Assembly: GCA_014381105.1 (NCBI GenBank)
Contig: JACMIO010000155.1
Coordinates: forward strand, 1 to 15,330
DNA from: a bacterium
GTDB taxonomy: Archaea; Thermoproteota; Nitrososphaeria; Nitrososphaerales; Nitrososphaeraceae
DNA: 15,330 nt
Direction of reading: 5' to 3'
Part shown: positions 13,715 to 15,330 of the stretch, piece by piece
How positions within the stretch are numbered: the first letter of the stretch is position 1
Layout: every line of letters begins with the position of its first letter
Translations under genes and position numbers: made by a program
Notes under the pieces: model-generated
What the model was told of the DNA's origin: nothing
What the model saw: the letters and a program-made list of their open reading frames with translations, nothing else
Database searches by the model: none

Positions 13715-15034
13715 TTAAGGAGACAACCTATCTATATCTCGAGGAAATAATACAACATCCCTAATATTATCAACACGACACATGCTCATAATTAATCGTT
13801 CTAACCCCATACCGAATCCTGCATGAGGGGGCATGCCATATTCAAAAACTTTCAAATGGAAATCGAACGCACCAGTGTTTAGCCCTTGTTTTTTCATTCT
13901 TTCAGTTAGCTCGCTCTTATCATGGATTCTTGTACTTCCTGAAGATAATTCCAGATTACCATACATCAAATCAAAAGATTCGCACTCTGTACCCGTTGAT
14001 TTTGGTTTAACATAAAATGGTTTTACTGATGTGGGCCAGTCAATGATAAAATAAAAATATTTCATGTCATCATCGTTGAGGTTTCGTAATTTTTGCTGCG
14101 AGATGTCATCCCCCCATTCAATAGACTCACCTGACTTTTGCAACTTTTCTATAAGATCTGAATATCTGTACCTTCGAAATGGAAGTGATAAATCAGGTAA
14201 TTCTATTTTCAAGTACTCAAGATGTGATTTGTTTTTGTTTCTTACTTCATCCCAAAGAAAATGTATCATCTTTTCTAATATTTCCATTATATCATTATAA
14301 TCAGCATATGCTTTTTCAATATCAATCGAAGTAGCTTCTGACAAATGTCTGTTTGTTCTGGAAGGTTCAGCTCTAAAGATTGGACCTATCTCAAATACAT
14401 TTTCAAATGCCATTGTAAGCTGTTCTTTATAAAGCTGAGGACTTTGAGTTAGAAATGCTTCCCTGTCATAGTAAAAGATAGGAAAGAGTGTTGCGCCACC
14501 TTCAGTCGCAGTAGCAATTATTTTAGGGGTATTAACTTCTATGAAACCCTCATCTCCAAGAAATTTCCTGCAGGAATTTAATACAGTATATCTTATGCTA
14601 AAAATTGATTGAAGAAAAGGTCTACGAAGATCTATTGCTCGAAGATCCAATCTGGTATCAATTCCAACTCCTTTTCTACTTTGAATAACGATAGGAGAAT
14701 TTTTATTTGCCAAGGATAAGATCTTAAAATCAATTGGAATTATTTCAATTCCCTTTGGAGCCTTTGGTTCACTTCTAACTTTACCTTTTATTGCAATCGA
14801 AGCATGTTCTCTAATCTTTTGTACTTCTAATGAAAGGGAATCAGGATATTCATTATTCTTTAAAATAACCTGAATATTTCCAAATCTATCGTTTATCGTA
14901 AGAAACTTTATGTTACTATGTTCTCGTATCGAAGAGATCCATCCTACAATAATTACCTCCTTACCATCCATTGAATTATCGATATCTTTGGAGTAGTGTG
15001 TCCTTTTCCAAGTTTGAAGGTCTGGGCTATTCAA
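13715..15034 (-). CDS. aspS: Archaeal-type aspartyl-tRNA synthetase
   Basis: AspRS attaches Asp to tRNA. This is a class IIb synthetase of archaeal/eukaryotic length (439 aa), without the GAD insertion of bacterial AspRS. An OB-fold anticodon-binding domain (about 26-105; VGWISSIREHSNIKFLTIND) precedes the catalytic core. Core motifs are motif 1 around 138-171, QSPQLYKEQL (197-206), motif 2 FEIGPIFRAEPSRTNRHL (214-231) and motif 3 GFGMGLERL (406-414). The start is a TTG (15032-15034), with no ATG upstream in frame. Cotranscription with gatCAB suggests a non-discriminating enzyme that also makes Asp-tRNA(Asn). A Pro in EPKAP (residue 90) lies in the loop that helps set anticodon specificity, but I cannot prove relaxed specificity from sequence. 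Confidence 0.95.
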   Translation of the reverse strand: MNSPDLQTWKRTHYSKDIDNSMDGKEVIIVGWISSIREHSNIKFLTINDRFGNIQVILKNNEYPDSLSLEVQKIREHASIAIKGKVRSEPKAPKGIEIIPIDFKILSLANKNSPIVIQSRKGVGIDTRLDLRAIDLRRPFLQSIFSIRYTVLNSCRKFLGDEGFIEVNTPKIIATATEGGATLFPIFYYDREAFLTQSPQLYKEQLTMAFENVFEIGPIFRAEPSRTNRHLSEATSIDIEKAYADYNDIMEILEKMIHFLWDEVRNKNKSHLEYLKIELPDLSLPFRRYRYSDLIEKLQKSGESIEWGDDISQQKLRNLNDDDMKYFYFIIDWPTSVKPFYVKPKSTGTECESFDLMYGNLELSSGSTRIHDKSELTERMKKQGLNTGAFDFHLKVFEYGMPPHAGFGMGLERLIMSMCRVDNIRDVVLFPRDIDRLSP

Positions 15035-15070
15035 ATTGATGAACCTTGATAATTTGAACTTTAATGAACA

Positions 15071-15083
15071 GGTTAATTTAACC
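15071..15083 (-). promoter_or_regulatory. Palindrome GGTTAA-T-TTAACC in the aspS promoter
   Basis: GGTTAA (15071-15076) and TTAACC (15078-15083) form a perfect palindrome around one base. The minus-strand reading TTAAATTAA within it is the best TATA candidate, centred about 43 nt before the TTG at 15034, with a predicted leader of about 17 nt containing AAGG. A repressor bound here would block the TATA element, so this is a candidate operator of the aspS-gatCAB operon. Confidence 0.35.
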
Positions 15084-15107
15084 TTTTAACGCAAATATTC
15101 TAACTAT

Positions 15108-15150
15108 TGTGAGAAGCTCCCTCCTCACAGAAAATCACTCATCCTCACAG
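15108..15150. repeat. Direct and inverted repeats upstream of aspS
   Basis: TCCTCACAG occurs at 15122-15130 and again at 15142-15150, spaced 20 bases start to start. The first copy also pairs with an upstream TGTGAG (15108-15113 with CTCACA at 15124-15129, 10-nt loop). The set lies about 75-115 bases before the aspS start and could be regulatory. No other gene is seen in 15035-15275. Confidence 0.35.
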
Positions 15151-15275
15151 TAAAAACTTGGGTGAACCCTTAATGCCAAGACAAACAACCGAATAGTTAC
15201 AGTATCTAATACACTAAAATTACGTATGGAAAATCAAATCAAGTTTCGTCTTAAATGAGATAACATGAATACATA

Positions 15276-15330
15276 ATGCTAGAAGAAATTAAAATTGAGT
15301 TATTCCTTCTTGATATTGTTGTTAATCGAA
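15276..15330 (+). CDS. Possible start of a gene cut by the window edge
   Basis: An ATG at 15276-15278 opens a frame that stays open to the end of the window (18 codons, beginning LEEIKIELFLL). An A/T tract (cttaaatga, about 15250-15258) lies about 22 nt before the ATG, the spacing seen for leaderless genes here. The piece is too short to identify and may be chance. Confidence 0.2.
   Translation, partial: MLEEIKIELFLLDIVVNR

Overview
The window looks like chromosomal DNA of an ammonia-oxidising archaeon (Nitrososphaerota, formerly Thaumarchaeota). The low G+C, the heavy use of TTG and GTG starts and the copper oxidase recall the Ca. Nitrosocosmicus/Nitrososphaera branch. This is inferred from gene content: an archaeal-type AspRS followed by gatC-gatA-gatB, a two-domain multicopper oxidase with a signal peptide, a TIGR00300-type ornithine cyclodeaminase, and A/T-rich TATA elements about 22-27 nt upstream of several start codons, as expected for leaderless archaeal mRNAs.

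Layout. Bases 1-4850 are a sparse accessory region of small, broken or orphan genes. They include a 42-residue Cys/His protein, an interrupted small metal-binding ORF, a C-terminal half of a FluC/CrcB fluoride channel overlapping an unknown 199-residue gene, two hairpins built on the word GACTGGTGGG, and two small exported Cys-containing proteins. Next comes a junction between two gene remnants: the N-terminal part of a tyrosine recombinase and the C-terminal part of a PsbP-like protein. A 53-residue C2H2 zinc-finger protein follows. Bases 4993-7264 hold a PduO-type cobalamin adenosyltransferase, a G+C-rich hairpin, two small membrane proteins and an HD-domain phosphohydrolase. Bases 7333-9186 hold the multicopper oxidase and a divergent small gene. 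Bases 9220-10458 encode the ornithine cyclodeaminase-like enzyme. Bases 10520-15034 (minus strand) are a compact aspS-gatC-gatA-gatB operon, with a palindrome and direct repeats in its upstream region.

Function. The clearest unit is aspS-gatCAB: AspRS charges tRNA and GatCAB can amidate misacylated Asp-tRNA(Asn), giving an indirect route to Asn-tRNA. The other housekeeping genes (cobalamin adenosylation, deoxynucleotide or nucleotide clean-up, amino-acid metabolism, copper redox chemistry) stand alone under their own promoters. I saw no tRNA, rRNA, CRISPR array or intact insertion sequence. I found no multi-gene system that I can defend as a new defence or metabolic system. The best leads are the recombinase/PsbP junction, the half-length fluoride channel with its coupled partner, the GACTGGTGGG hairpins, and the copper oxidase whose HCH motif reads Tyr-Cys-His.
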